DNA of 64,000 nucleotides, taken from positions 42,951-106,950 of the forward strand of contig JAFEAJ010000004.1 in assembly GCA_018266455.1 (NCBI GenBank). Direction: 5' to 3'. Position numbers and translations under genes: made by a program. This document shows positions 34,144 to 44,220 of this stretch, piece after piece. Below the pieces are notes generated by a model that saw only the letters and a list, made by a program, of their open reading frames with translations, was not told the origin of the DNA and did no database searches. Source of the stretch: Bacteroidota bacterium. GTDB lineage: Bacteria > Bacteroidota > Bacteroidia > Chitinophagales > Chitinophagaceae. How positions within the stretch are numbered: the first letter of the stretch is position 1; every line of letters begins with the position of its first letter.

Positions 34144-35409
34144 CTAAAGTTTCATCAACTTTGTCATTACCCGACATTTGCCACCATTTACTTTTATGAA
34201 ATAAATCCCTTTCCCGAGATCAGCAATGTTTACCTGGAACTGCGATTGTTGCACGATCATTGACACCACTTTTTGGCCCACCTGATTGTAGATATCCATT
34301 TGAGAACCCATGCTGATGTCCTCACTTAGTTTAACAGTAATATGATCAACAGACGGATTAGGATAAACAGAGATTGAACTTGTGCCACCTTCGGCAACAG
34401 TTGGAATAGGCTTGGACAACGGCGTTGCCATAATAGCAGTGGAGGACAACAAAGCATAACGTGCACCACCGGGCTGGAACAAGGCAAGCATACGTTCTCT
34501 TTGCCCGATGGTAAAAAGGTTCATACATTCATCGTTGGTGAAATCCATAAAATTCTGGTACATATTGCCGGTAGGCGCGTTATTACAGCTAATGACCACA
34601 CCGCCCGGGCATCCCCTGTCGGCAGATGATTGGGGTGGCGTGTCGCTCACATGGTCATCGCCGCAATCAGCATCGCCCCATGTATGTATCAAATTCAGCC
34701 AGTGGCCAACCTCATGGGTTGTAGTCCTCCCTTTATTATAAGGAGCAGTGGCAGTTCCCTTTGTTCCAAATGCGGTATAAAGTATCACCACGCCGTCATT
34801 GGCAGCAGGGCCGCTTACCACGCTGGAGTATCCTAAAACGCTACCGGATAAATTACCGACCCATATATTCAGGTACCGGTCCCTGTCCCAGGCATCATCT
34901 CCTCCAGATGAGGAAAATTTAATTCCATCCTGAATGCCGAAAGATTGAACGTTTGTTTTTTTATGGATAATGCCAGTCGTGGCATAACCTCCGGGATCGA
35001 CTTTGGCCAGCACAAACTGAAAACCACAATCAGCAGCAACAGATTTAAAAACATCAGGCGTCTTTGTAGTATCTGCATTGCGCCTTTGGTAATCCTGGTT
35101 GAGCACATCAATTTGCGACTGCACCTGGGCATCACTGATATTTTCCTGGTCTGTGCCGTACAAAACATGCACCACTACAGGAATGGAAATCACATCAGGT
35201 TTGTTCGTAACGGGCTTGATCCGTGAGGCGGTAAATTTTTTTTGTGCAATAATATTTTGAGTGAAGCTTTCTAATTCTGCCATTTTTGGGACAGCCTCGG
35301 GATGACTGAGGAAAAAACGCTGCCGATAATCAGCAGTATGGCAAACATCCTGCGCAAACAAAAATAGTTGCGCAAGTACCAAAAAGGTTAATAGTACAAG
35401 TCTCCTCAT
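34144..35409 (-). CDS. M43 family zinc metalloprotease with T9SS sorting domain
   Basis: 421 residues from ATG at 35409. The signal peptide is MRRLVLLTFLVLAQLFLFAQ. The catalytic site is HEVGHWLNLIHTWGD, i.e. HExxHxxGxxH-like, with the pappalysin-type (M43) context VSDTPPQSSADRGCPGG and MNLFTIGQRERM. The end carries a type IX secretion sorting domain: ISVYPNPSVDHITVKLS, then IYNQVGQKV and FIKVNGGKC with a final basic MTKLMKL. It is therefore exported to the cell surface or outside. T9SS machinery genes are not in this window. The segment after the catalytic domain is short, so the enzyme is compact. Confidence 0.9.
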   Translation of the reverse strand: MRRLVLLTFLVLAQLFLFAQDVCHTADYRQRFFLSHPEAVPKMAELESFTQNIIAQKKFTASRIKPVTNKPDVISIPVVVHVLYGTDQENISDAQVQSQIDVLNQDYQRRNADTTKTPDVFKSVAADCGFQFVLAKVDPGGYATTGIIHKKTNVQSFGIQDGIKFSSSGGDDAWDRDRYLNIWVGNLSGSVLGYSSVVSGPAANDGVVILYTAFGTKGTATAPYNKGRTTTHEVGHWLNLIHTWGDADCGDDHVSDTPPQSSADRGCPGGVVISCNNAPTGNMYQNFMDFTNDECMNLFTIGQRERMLALFQPGGARYALLSSTAIMATPLSKPIPTVAEGGTSSISVYPNPSVDHITVKLSEDISMGSQMDIYNQVGQKVVSMIVQQSQFQVNIADLGKGIYFIKVNGGKCRVMTKLMKL

Positions 35410-35792
35410 TAGGTTTTCTTTTTGTGGCAGGTACTTCAAAGGAAACGGAAGCTCTCATGAGGATTGAATTTTGCGAAGAAGCGGTATCTGTAAGCATCAC
35501 GCCCCACATTGTTGCTGTTTTGGCACCAACAATCGGGAACATAATCTTCAACTCAGTTTCTTTCAGCGTGCTGAAGTATCCAGGTTAATCAGGGGACATT
35601 AGGTTAGGACATGAAGGAATATCACTTGCAGAAAAACCGGTTTACGGACTTTAGCGCATGGGTATTCAGGGTATAATCTGGTGTAAAGAAACAGTTTTTT
35701 GGGTTGACTTCAAAATGTTTAAACGAAAAATTAGGATTGCATAAGAGCAATCGATAAGCCAGAGCGTTATTTTTGCTGATTATCAATTTACC
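35410..35792. other. Intergenic gap between divergent genes
   Basis: No gene longer than about 20 codons is supported. The gap must hold the promoters of the M43 protease (minus) and the glutaminyl cyclase (plus). A TATTTTTG -7-like box is at 35768-35775, without a good -33 element. Confidence 0.4.
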
Positions 35793-36608
35793 ATGACAAA
35801 AAAGCTTCTTATAGGCCTGGTGGTTTTAGCTGCTTGCAACAATAGCCAGCAAAGCTCTATTGCTACAATAAATCAACCCGATAACTCCCCCCCAATAATC
35901 AATTATAGCGTAGTAAATAGCTTCCCTCATGACACTTCAGCTTATACGGAAGGTTTTTTAGTACATGACGGTCTTTTATATGAAAGTACCGGTTATGAAG
36001 AGGGGATGCCGGAAAACAGGGGGTCTTTTTTTGGTGTGGTAAATATGAAAACCGGAAAGATTGAGGTTAAAGCGGCATTGGATAAGCACAAATATTTTGG
36101 GGAAGGGATCGCTTTTCTCAATGGCAAAGTGTACCAGCTAACCTACAGGACAAAAAAAGGATTTGTGTATGATGCCAAAACTTTTAAAAAAACAGGGGAG
36201 TTCACCTTTCCGAGCACGGAAGGTTGGGGAATGACCACTGACGGGAAATACCTGATCATGAGCGATGGCACAAGCAATATCAGTTATCTTGACCCGGATA
36301 ATTTCAAGCTGGTAAAAGTACTTGGCGTTACCGATAACAACGGCCCTGTTCCGGATATTAATGAACTTGAGCTGATCAACGGTTATATGTATGCCAATCA
36401 ATACAGAACAAATTATATATTGAAAATTGATACTGCCAGTGGCAAAGTTGTTGGAAGGTTAGATTTTACGACATTAGACAACGAGGCAAAAAATAAGAAC
36501 CCGGATGCCGCTGAGATGAACGGCATAGCCTATGACCCCGTTGCAAAGAAAGTGTATGTTACCGGAAAGTTATGGCCGAATATCTATGAAGTGAAATTCA
36601 ATTATTAG
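35793..36608 (+). CDS. Glutaminyl-peptide cyclotransferase (bacterial/plant type), lipoprotein
   Basis: 271 residues. The N-terminus has a lipobox-like signal, LVVLAACNNS (Cys16). The body is a beta-propeller of the plant/bacterial QC family: NSFPHDTSAYTEGFLVHDGLLYESTGYEEG, FGEGIAFLNGKVYQLTYRTKKGFVYD, TEGWGMTTDGKYLIMSDGTS, NELELINGYMYANQYRTNYILKID and MNGIAYDPVAKKVYVTGKLWPNIYEV. Such enzymes convert N-terminal Gln to pyroglutamate, stabilising secreted proteins. This fits an envelope export context such as T9SS, although that is an inference. Confidence 0.88.
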   Translation: MTKKLLIGLVVLAACNNSQQSSIATINQPDNSPPIINYSVVNSFPHDTSAYTEGFLVHDGLLYESTGYEEGMPENRGSFFGVVNMKTGKIEVKAALDKHKYFGEGIAFLNGKVYQLTYRTKKGFVYDAKTFKKTGEFTFPSTEGWGMTTDGKYLIMSDGTSNISYLDPDNFKLVKVLGVTDNNGPVPDINELELINGYMYANQYRTNYILKIDTASGKVVGRLDFTTLDNEAKNKNPDAAEMNGIAYDPVAKKVYVTGKLWPNIYEVKFNY

Positions 36609-36619
36609 GTAAGCTTATG

Positions 36620-37519
36620 TCATTTGCCAACAATATATATCAGCGAGCTGCATTTTTCTTTTTCAATATAACATTTAAGGTTTGAGATAAAGCCAACCGC
36701 CCAGCCCCTTAAGGAATTCTTTTTTTCCTGTTTGTACTTTTCGCTGAGCAGGCTGACATAAAAACTATCAAACCACATAGGCCTTGTTGCATGCAATTTC
36801 AACTCATGTTTATGAAGCAGCTTGAACATTGCTTCAGGGCAGAAATGGTATAAATGCCTGGGCACATCATATGCAGCCCAATAATCCTTATAAAATGAAG
36901 CATCATAGCTTTCGTAGTTGGGCACTGCAATAAAAATTTTTCCGCCAGGCCTGATGATTTTTTTCAGTTGTTCAAGATAATCATGGAGGTTGTGCACATG
37001 TTCGAGCACATGCCACATGGTAACCGCATCGAACATATTTGCAGAAAAGCGGGAAAAGGTATCTGGGGCCAGCAAATCAACCTGGCGAATTTCTTTGGCT
37101 TTTTCTCTTGCTTCTTCATCGGGTTCAATACCCAAAGCTTCCCAGCCATGAGATTGCATATAGCCGATAAATGCGCCTGTCCCGGCCCCAATGTCCAATA
37201 AGCTCCCTTTCTTTAACTGGGTTACCGATAAAATCAAACGACGCTTATCCGCCAGCGTTAATGTGCGCACAAAATGATACAGCCGGTTAACGAGGCCCTT
37301 GCTGGTTTCCGTATGAGATATATAATTGGCAGATCGATAATATGTGCTGATAGAGGCCTCGTCGGGGATATTTTGCGTGAACCGCAACTGGCATTGATCG
37401 CATTGCCATAGCTCGAATTCTTTGCTCGAAACAAGATAATCTTTTGCAGAGAGCACTTTTTGGATAGTGCCTGAGCCACATGCAGGGCATGAAGAGTATA
37501 TGATGATATGTTCTTCCAT
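36620..37519 (-). CDS. Class I SAM-dependent methyltransferase with N-terminal Cys-rich motif
   Basis: 299 residues. The N-terminus has CPACGSG and CDQCQLRFTQ, a zinc-ribbon-like pair found in a family of sugar or lipid methyltransferases. The SAM-binding motif is LLDIGAGTGAFIGYM, followed by EPDEEAREKAKE, MWHVLEHVHNLHDYLEQLKKII and KIFIAVPNYESYDASFYKDYWAAYDVPRHL. The last pattern is common in methyltransferases acting on polysaccharide or aminosugar intermediates. The target is not known. It is a standalone gene between the cyclase and an HU-like protein. Confidence 0.85.
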   Translation of the reverse strand: MEEHIIIYSSCPACGSGTIQKVLSAKDYLVSSKEFELWQCDQCQLRFTQNIPDEASISTYYRSANYISHTETSKGLVNRLYHFVRTLTLADKRRLILSVTQLKKGSLLDIGAGTGAFIGYMQSHGWEALGIEPDEEAREKAKEIRQVDLLAPDTFSRFSANMFDAVTMWHVLEHVHNLHDYLEQLKKIIRPGGKIFIAVPNYESYDASFYKDYWAAYDVPRHLYHFCPEAMFKLLHKHELKLHATRPMWFDSFYVSLLSEKYKQEKKNSLRGWAVGFISNLKCYIEKEKCSSLIYIVGK

Positions 37520-37567
37520 TTTGCAAAGAATTGCAAAGAAAAGGAAGAAAATCCGTTAACCTGTATT

Positions 37568-38191
37568 TTATTTAGCTATTTCTAAAGCATGCTGATTGCC
37601 CATTGAGTCAGCTTTCCATCCATTGGAAGAAAAATGAAAAATCAGGACAGCAGAAGCAATGGCTGCAGCTATTAATGGATACACCCACCATTTGCTTTTT
37701 TCTTCGGCAAGCACATCCTGGTAAACCAATTCACCGGAAGGTGTTACAGTAATATTGCTTTCATCGTGCGCAGGTGAGCCATTTCCTGTTGGTTTGCCTG
37801 TGCGCTCTATTGCAACAGGCCTTATGAAGGAAGGGGTGCATGACGTAGATTCAAATATAATATTGCCCTCATCATCTTTCTTTAGGATTCCTACTCCTTC
37901 CCACTCAGCTTTATTGTCCTGCCGTATCTTATTGCGGAGTTCATACGAAAATTCATTGTACCATTTGATAGCTTCATAATCAGGAATGTTTTTTTCTGCC
38001 GCCAGGTGCAAAAAGAAATCCTTATCAGGAGCATCAAAATATTTATCAAACCGGAAATGATAAGATGGCGGCAAAATGCTTTTGTCATTATCATCAATGC
38101 GTGCAGGGTTTTTTTCCAGATAAATTGTGCCCAGCCCAGGCACGCTGATGCTTTTATGCAGAAATAAATAGCTGTTTAAAATGCTGAACAT
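37568..38191 (-). CDS. HU-CCDC81-type DNA-binding-like protein with membrane span
   Basis: 207 residues. The start MFSILNSYLFLHKSISVPGLGTIYLEKNPARID resembles the HU-CCDC81 fold of Bacteroidota. A coiled region follows. A single membrane span lies near residues 174-190 (WWVYPLIAAAIASAVLIFHF). This architecture, an HU-like domain tethered to the membrane, often occurs with SPOR-containing proteins in Bacteroidota, but no SPOR domain is present here. Possible roles are nucleoid-envelope attachment or a non-DNA function. It lies about 50 bases upstream of the methyltransferase on the same strand. Confidence 0.65.
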   Translation of the reverse strand: MFSILNSYLFLHKSISVPGLGTIYLEKNPARIDDNDKSILPPSYHFRFDKYFDAPDKDFFLHLAAEKNIPDYEAIKWYNEFSYELRNKIRQDNKAEWEGVGILKKDDEGNIIFESTSCTPSFIRPVAIERTGKPTGNGSPAHDESNITVTPSGELVYQDVLAEEKSKWWVYPLIAAAIASAVLIFHFSSNGWKADSMGNQHALEIAK

Positions 38192-38475
38192 AGGCGCATA
38201 TTTTCAATTACGAAACAAACAAATTTTGTGTAGAATTAAAAACTTATCGCGCTTTATTTATTTACGATTTGATGATAGTGGATTTACATGACCATCGGAA
38301 AAATCGCCCTACGCTTTTTTACGATATTCATTTCTTCATTTACTCAATACAATTAATAGGATTCATACAGTACAAGGGCCGCCGGTTGGCGAAAGGATGC
38401 TTAATAGGTATTTGGCAGATGTATGGACAAAAGTAAAAAATAAAAATTTAGGAATATCAAAAAAAATTATAAAAG

Positions 38476-40152
38476 CTACCTGTCAGAAAATGAAAAAACA
38501 ATCCCGCCGAGGATATTGAAACCATAACATTGGTACTGATGCCAGCGTTCGTATTTGTTGTTTAAAATATTATCCATTTGCAGCCACAGGTCCAATTGCT
38601 TTGTTACCCGAAATTCAACCCCTGCATTCAAATCGAATGCCGGGTTGCTTTTCCCGGTCGGCCCATGAAGAACAAGATAATCGGCTCCATCCCAGGCCCA
38701 CAGATCGCTTTTTAACCAAAAGTCTTTAAATACCTGCCATTTCAAAGACGAATTGAACTCCAACGGCAACAGGCCCCATGCTCGCGCCTCATTATTTAAT
38801 TTGAACTGCCGCAAGCTCATGCCTGCTGAAAGGCTGAATTGCTCACCTACTGTATAGGCAATTTCGCCATGCAATAAAAATTCTTTCATCGATGAGTCAT
38901 AGCGAACCAGGAAATCTTTCCCGCCCCCCACACTGTCGTTTACAAATAAAGGCATGTTCCAATACTGGTTGAAGCCAACTTTCGCTGAATAATGAATATG
39001 ATCGGTCAGAGATCCTTTGATGCCAGCATAACGTTCCTGAATGCGGGTGTTTAACAGGGCAGTTGGCTGGGCCAGCCATGGATTGACCGATTCGAAGCGC
39101 TGGTAAGAACCTTTATTGTAGTAGCTGATCCAACCAATCTGGAATGCCAGCTTTTGATCATCAAAAGGATTGAACTCGACGGTGAAATTGGGGAGCAGGT
39201 GAAATGTTTTTTGGTCCCACGATGGGGTAAGTTCTGCATGGGCGTTTACAGCTGGCGTTTTATAAAGCAATGCAGGCGATATATAAAAAAGATTGTTGTT
39301 GATGGAATTTGAGCCGAGCCTGTAATTGGTAAGGTTTGCCGTAAGCCCCAGGTCAAATTCAAATGTTTTGCCGAGTTCTTTTTGAAGCGGCAGGTTCAAA
39401 ACCGTGTTCGCTTCAGTTGCCTTTGAAGGATGGTTAATGGCTGGGGAATTATCGCCAAATACCGATACAGATACATTAGGATTATATATCAGCCCGAATT
39501 CTGTCGGTTTCATATTGTGCATGGCCAGCCTTCCTCCAAAAGTTTGAAAATTTTGTTTGAGGTCATCTTTATTGAACTTCAAAGTGTCTGGCTGAAAACC
39601 GTATAAATAATTCCCATCGAATTTATAATTGAGCGCAGCATCCCATTCAAGATTGTTTTGCGATTTAACTGTTCCTGTTAACTTGATATCAGTAAGGCTG
39701 TTTCTTTGATATTGCAATTTGCCTTTTGAAATAAATTCATCGGCAAATATGTTGAAGAAAGTGTTTTTGCCATTGCCAAAACTAAACCCTGTTTTAATAT
39801 AAGGAAGATGAACGCTGCCCGCTCCTATTTTGATGTAATTGTCATTGTGCCATTCCAACACGGAATCAGGTTGCAATGCTACCGGCTTTAATTCCCCGGG
39901 CTGATAAGACAACTGCAAAAATTTTGAAGGTATGTCGTAAGCAAGCTTTGGCTTCGATGTGTCCGATAGGGCAGGCGAAGCGTGAAAATTAATTTTAGCA
40001 GCTTCGCGCAGCACGGGCTTAAATTGTGAAGTGATGTCGATGGATCTCCTTCTTGCAGAGTCTTGGGCATTTACCTGAGCTGAAAAAAAAGCAGCTGCAA
40101 AAATCATAGGCAGCAGCGAGCGCATATATGATGTGTAGATCTTCATCTTCAA
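38476..40152 (-). CDS. TonB-receptor-like outer-membrane barrel lacking plug
   Basis: 558 residues with a signal peptide ending AQVNAQ. The remainder is rich in alternating aromatic strands. It ends with LWLQMDNILNNKYERWHQYQCYGFNILGGIVFSF, the usual TonB-dependent-receptor C-terminal pattern. A recognisable plug domain or TonB box is not seen, so substrate uptake is doubtful. The 1013-residue TPR protein is just upstream, with a 10-base spacing on the same strand. The pair is probably one transcription unit and works together in the envelope. Confidence 0.65.
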   Translation of the reverse strand: MKMKIYTSYMRSLLPMIFAAAFFSAQVNAQDSARRRSIDITSQFKPVLREAAKINFHASPALSDTSKPKLAYDIPSKFLQLSYQPGELKPVALQPDSVLEWHNDNYIKIGAGSVHLPYIKTGFSFGNGKNTFFNIFADEFISKGKLQYQRNSLTDIKLTGTVKSQNNLEWDAALNYKFDGNYLYGFQPDTLKFNKDDLKQNFQTFGGRLAMHNMKPTEFGLIYNPNVSVSVFGDNSPAINHPSKATEANTVLNLPLQKELGKTFEFDLGLTANLTNYRLGSNSINNNLFYISPALLYKTPAVNAHAELTPSWDQKTFHLLPNFTVEFNPFDDQKLAFQIGWISYYNKGSYQRFESVNPWLAQPTALLNTRIQERYAGIKGSLTDHIHYSAKVGFNQYWNMPLFVNDSVGGGKDFLVRYDSSMKEFLLHGEIAYTVGEQFSLSAGMSLRQFKLNNEARAWGLLPLEFNSSLKWQVFKDFWLKSDLWAWDGADYLVLHGPTGKSNPAFDLNAGVEFRVTKQLDLWLQMDNILNNKYERWHQYQCYGFNILGGIVFSFSDR

Positions 40153-40161
40153 TTAAGGATT

Positions 40162-43100
40162 TTATTGATTATCTCCTCCTACCTTACTGTTTTTGCCTTC
40201 TTCTCCAATAACTTCATTTAATTTTTGTTTTGCTTGCTGGCGCAGGTCTTCCAATTTGGCATTTTCGACAATGCTTTGATATGTTGCTTTTGCATTGAAA
40301 TAATCTTTCTCTTTGAAATAAACATCACCTAAAAGCAAATAGGCTTTTGTAACCCACAGTTCATACGAACCTGCTTTATTGATTACCTCAAAAGCTGCTT
40401 TTTCTGCATCTTTTAATTGGTTTCCCTGGTACAGGCAATTGGCAATTTCATAACGGGCTTCGGCGCCATAAGCAGCTTTGCTCAGGGAAGCTGCTGTTCT
40501 GAAATACTGCAAGGCAGTTTCACATTGATTGGCCGACTGGTAAGATTTGGCAATGGCCATATTGGCTATTACCCTATCATCAGTGCTAATGCCTTTTTGT
40601 CCCAAAAGGTCCTGCGCGTTTGCAGTCGCATCGCTCCATTTCTGCAACTGGTATTGGCTGCGGAGCAAGCCACGCATGGCCTCCATTTTATTTTCCGCGG
40701 TTGTTGCAAAATCTTTCAGTTTGATAAAATATTTTTCCGCATTGGCATAATCTTTCAATTCAAAGAAATTGATATGCGCAGCCTGTAGGATTGATTTTTC
40801 TGCAAACTTGTTTGGCGCTTTGTCGGCAACGGCCTCGTAGCCGGTTACCGCTTTAGCCCAGTCTTTCTGATTATAATAAATTTCACTTTTATAATAATTG
40901 GCTTCCAGGGAATATTTGCCATCGGGGAATTTGCTGATGTACTGTTCAAATTTTTTAGCGGCATCAGCAAAATTGCCATTATTGAATTGAACTTCCGCTT
41001 CCTGGTAGGCAAGCTGGTCTTCCTGGCTTGGCGACACATCAACACCCATTTTTTTTGCGAAGTTCACATACTCGTCGCTTCTTCCCTGCTCAACATAAAT
41101 CGACTTTGCATTTCCCATAGCATCTTGCGCTTCGGGCGAATTGGGATACTGTTTCAACAAAGCATCGTATTGGTTCAGCGCTTCTGCGCTGTTGTTCAGG
41201 TTGTAATAGGATATCCCGGCTTTCAGGTAAGCCCTCGGCTTCAGCGCGTCATTGCCTGTGGCATTAATGATGTTTTTAAGATAAGAAAGCGCCTCACGGT
41301 ATTGCTCATTGGCAAGATAGGTGGTGGCGATTTCCATATTCGCATCGGGTATTAGACCAGATGCGGGGTATTTTCTGCTGATAGAATTCAGGAGCGTTAT
41401 CTTTTCATTGCCATTATTTACCCCGGCAATCATCGCCTTCTGGAAAGTGGCATAATCGGACCCTGGCCATGAATAACCAAGCACTTTGTTATACATGGCC
41501 AAAGCTGTTTTGAAATCGCGGTTCATGTAATAGCAATCTGCATCGCGCAGGTAAGCGTCCTGCTCGAGGGGCTCGGAATTGATCTTAGGCGCCCTGGCAA
41601 CCTGTTCAAAAAAACCCTGGGCCTGCCGGTAGTTTTCGCGCTTCAAAAAGCAATAACCGAGGTTGTATTTTGCATTAATGGGGTTTGCTTCGCCATCGGC
41701 CAGCCCGCTTTTTAAATATTCAAAATAATAGTGAATGGCATCTTCAATTTTATTCAACCGATAAGACACTTCTGCCTTCCAGAAATTGAGGAAAGGCAGT
41801 ACTGAAGCATTATTATCCCCATCATTCAAAGCTTTATCCAGCATGTCATTCGCAGCCAGCAACAAGCCATCATTAATAAGCTCGGTTGCGCGGCCATACA
41901 GCATGCGGGGATAGAGTTTTTTTGTTGCGGCAGAAGTTTTCCCAAGGTTATCGGCAAGGGCCAATGCTTCTTTATAATTACTGGTGTTCGCTAAAACACC
42001 TACCAGCAGTTCTTTTGCTTCGGCGCCATAAACTGAATTGGGATATTGCTTTACAAAATCCTGTAGTTCGTTCAAAGCAATATCTTGGTAACCTAGCTCA
42101 TAGGAAAGTTTGGCATAGTTGAACTTTGCAATTTCTTTTTGTGATGCATTGCTGCTGTTGTTGGAACAAATAAGGAACGCATTCCGGGCATTTGCTTTTT
42201 GCCCTGTCTTCAAATAAGCATCCCCGAGCAAGTACATCGCATTCTGCGAAAGCGAATCAGGTTTATTGCCCAATTGCTTAAACCCATCAATAGCTTTGTT
42301 CCAGTTTTTGGTCTGGTAATAACAATAGGAGAGCTCGTACAAATCGTTTCTTGTTACTTTTGGCGCTTCCTGAACATATTGTTCAAGATAAGGGAGCGCC
42401 CTGGCAAAATCCTGTTCTTCGTAATAGCCATTGCCCACCAGTTGCCTCATCTGCAGGTCATAAAACTGGTTGTTCTTTTTCAGCTTTGCTTCTGCATATT
42501 GCAAAGCTTGTTGTTTCTTGCCCTGCACCAGGTAAATATTGGCGATATAGTAAGGAACAATTTTTTCATAGCCCGAAGTTTCTTCCACTACTTTAAATGC
42601 AGCCAGTGCATCATTATAATTTTTATCGTTAAAAGAAATAAACCCGTAATAATAATTTGCATCCAGGTAATTCGGGTCTTTCGGCAACTGACGGATCGCA
42701 TTGAAAAGCGGTTTTGCCAGGTCAAGGCGGTTCTGTACAAAATAACCATAGCCTTCATGAAATTTCATGTCAGCTATTTCCCGGTTATTGAGGTTTTCCG
42801 TATTAACGTGCTCGTATAGCCGAAGTGCCGATGTATAATCTCTTTCCCGGAAATAATATTCTGCCAGGTGAAAGCTCATCATCTGAACACGGGGCTCATT
42901 GTTTTCAAGGTCAATGAAATCATTAGCCTTTGCTTCGGCTTCTGTTTCATTTTGTTTCAGCCCGCAAACAATCGAATAATATTTTATATCCTGGTAATTG
43001 AGGGCACTGTTGGTTTTGTCTGCTTCAGCCAGGTTTGCTTCCAGCTCCTTTAAAAGCGGGTAAGCAAGGCTGTAATTTTCTTTCTGGTAAAATTCCTGGG

Positions 43101-43203
43101 CTTGCTTAAAAGCCGACTGCGGATCGCTGATAAACCTGGTTTGCTGCGCAAATGAGGGGAAAGTAACAATAATAATAAATCCGAATAAGATGGCTCTTTT
43201 CAT
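40162..43203 (-). CDS. Large secreted tetratricopeptide repeat protein
   Basis: 1013 residues with a signal peptide (MKRAILFGFIIIVTFPSFAQ). The rest is almost entirely TPR-like helices, with about 20 repeats across its length. Clear examples are AMYLLGDAYLKTGQKANARNAF and YLKAGISYYNLNNSAEALNQYDALLKQYPNSPEAQDA. Such long TPR solenoids serve as protein scaffolds in the periplasm or at the outer membrane. No catalytic domain is visible. It is followed by a TonB-receptor-like barrel (10 bases), which suggests a joint complex. The biological role is unknown. Confidence 0.85.
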   Translation of the reverse strand: MKRAILFGFIIIVTFPSFAQQTRFISDPQSAFKQAQEFYQKENYSLAYPLLKELEANLAEADKTNSALNYQDIKYYSIVCGLKQNETEAEAKANDFIDLENNEPRVQMMSFHLAEYYFRERDYTSALRLYEHVNTENLNNREIADMKFHEGYGYFVQNRLDLAKPLFNAIRQLPKDPNYLDANYYYGFISFNDKNYNDALAAFKVVEETSGYEKIVPYYIANIYLVQGKKQQALQYAEAKLKKNNQFYDLQMRQLVGNGYYEEQDFARALPYLEQYVQEAPKVTRNDLYELSYCYYQTKNWNKAIDGFKQLGNKPDSLSQNAMYLLGDAYLKTGQKANARNAFLICSNNSSNASQKEIAKFNYAKLSYELGYQDIALNELQDFVKQYPNSVYGAEAKELLVGVLANTSNYKEALALADNLGKTSAATKKLYPRMLYGRATELINDGLLLAANDMLDKALNDGDNNASVLPFLNFWKAEVSYRLNKIEDAIHYYFEYLKSGLADGEANPINAKYNLGYCFLKRENYRQAQGFFEQVARAPKINSEPLEQDAYLRDADCYYMNRDFKTALAMYNKVLGYSWPGSDYATFQKAMIAGVNNGNEKITLLNSISRKYPASGLIPDANMEIATTYLANEQYREALSYLKNIINATGNDALKPRAYLKAGISYYNLNNSAEALNQYDALLKQYPNSPEAQDAMGNAKSIYVEQGRSDEYVNFAKKMGVDVSPSQEDQLAYQEAEVQFNNGNFADAAKKFEQYISKFPDGKYSLEANYYKSEIYYNQKDWAKAVTGYEAVADKAPNKFAEKSILQAAHINFFELKDYANAEKYFIKLKDFATTAENKMEAMRGLLRSQYQLQKWSDATANAQDLLGQKGISTDDRVIANMAIAKSYQSANQCETALQYFRTAASLSKAAYGAEARYEIANCLYQGNQLKDAEKAAFEVINKAGSYELWVTKAYLLLGDVYFKEKDYFNAKATYQSIVENAKLEDLRQQAKQKLNEVIGEEGKNSKVGGDNQ

Positions 43204-43570
43204 TCCAATGTCCTTGTAAGTGGTTTTAACGCGCTAAAGTTTCTAATTATTTTGCCTATGGCCAAACATCATTCCAAACAGGTGTGGATAACTGCCAGGA
43301 TTAACATTTCTTTAGAAAAGAAGAAAAATCGGCGCGTGATCAAACAAGTATTTTTTACCGCAGCAACTGTATAAAAATGGTTGTTGGAACAACCGCAGGC
43401 CCAATCTTTTCCGAAGCTCAAGCCGGATCACCAGATTAGTCATCAATTACAAGCGTTGGAAAAGCTGAGTCGCTGTTTCAACAATTCCTAAAATTTTTTT
43501 TAAGGCAGTATAATTAATCCTCAACCTGCAAAATCAAATTTGTTATTTTTGGTTTTCTAAATTTAACTGA
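43204..43570. other. Intergenic gap containing a palindromic repeat copy
   Basis: This divergent region carries no supported gene. It holds a copy of the 59-62 bp palindromic repeat at 43403-43464 and a basic 38-codon open frame at 43258-43374 that is judged too weak to call. Confidence 0.45.
43403..43464 (-). repeat. Palindromic dispersed repeat, copy B
   Basis: Read on the minus strand it starts CTTTTCCAACGCTTGTAAT and ends GGAAAAGATT. Its 59-base core aligns without gaps to copy A at 48590-48648, differing at about 12 positions. The outer 13 bases form a near-perfect inverted repeat (two mismatches). It is intergenic, between the TPR gene and a DoxX gene. Confidence 0.7.
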
Positions 43571-43981
43571 ATGAAAAAGATATTATCAACGGCTTATACC
43601 GACTCGGCGTTTAATATTGCTGCGCTTGTATTGCGTGCGGCTTTTGGCGCACTTTTATTGTTAAATCACGGGGTGCCAAAGCTCAAGAAGTTCGGCGAAA
43701 TCCAACGGACTTTTTTCGATCCATTCCATATTGGCCACCTGTGGTCGCTGATGCTGGTGCTTTTTGCTGAGATTGTTTGTTCTGCATTGCTTGTGTTGGG
43801 CTTGCTTAGCAGGCTGGCGGCGTTGGTGATCGTTATCCAAATGTCTGTTCTGGTTTTTATCTTTCATAAAGGGCAACCAATAGCAGAATCCGAATTGGCC
43901 GTTATTTACCTCGCGGCATTTTTCACTTGTCTTCTTATTGGGCCAGGAAGGTACAGCGTGGATGCTGCAATGGGCAAATAA
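43571..43981 (+). CDS. DoxX family membrane protein
   Basis: 136 residues with four hydrophobic spans. The DoxX pattern is ALVLRAAFGALLLLNHGVPKLKKFGEIQ near the N-terminus and EIVCSALLVLGLLSRLAALVIVIQMSVLVFIFH in the middle. DoxX proteins are related to the thiosulfate:quinone oxidoreductase subunit, but most members have no proven activity and may affect membrane redox homeostasis. It is a single-gene unit, and no terminator is seen. It is the second DoxX-related protein in this window (see 28993). Confidence 0.85.
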   Translation: MKKILSTAYTDSAFNIAALVLRAAFGALLLLNHGVPKLKKFGEIQRTFFDPFHIGHLWSLMLVLFAEIVCSALLVLGLLSRLAALVIVIQMSVLVFIFHKGQPIAESELAVIYLAAFFTCLLIGPGRYSVDAAMGK

Positions 43982-44220
43982 AAAACAGAAACGCATAGTT
44001 TCAGGAAAACAGGTTTGCAACAACTATGTATTGTGCGCCACGATTGCCATTAAGCATTGGCGCAATTTGTTCTTTTTATAGTGATCGGGCTAATATATGT
44101 TCAGCCCATTGGCAAATGAGAAGTTAACTGCAAGAATAAGCGGCGCAACATACCCAGGACTGGTATAATGCATCTAAGAAAAAATGATAATAGTATTTCG
44201 GGAGCAGCAATTGAAGGCCG

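Noticed and set aside
35623..35690. Twenty-one-codon frame starting MKEYHLQKNR
   Set aside because: Too short and without signal or conserved feature; treated as chance in a divergent leader.
43258..43374. Basic 38-codon open frame
   Set aside because: No hydrophobic segment, domain or promoter is visible; a short lysine-rich frame can arise by chance.
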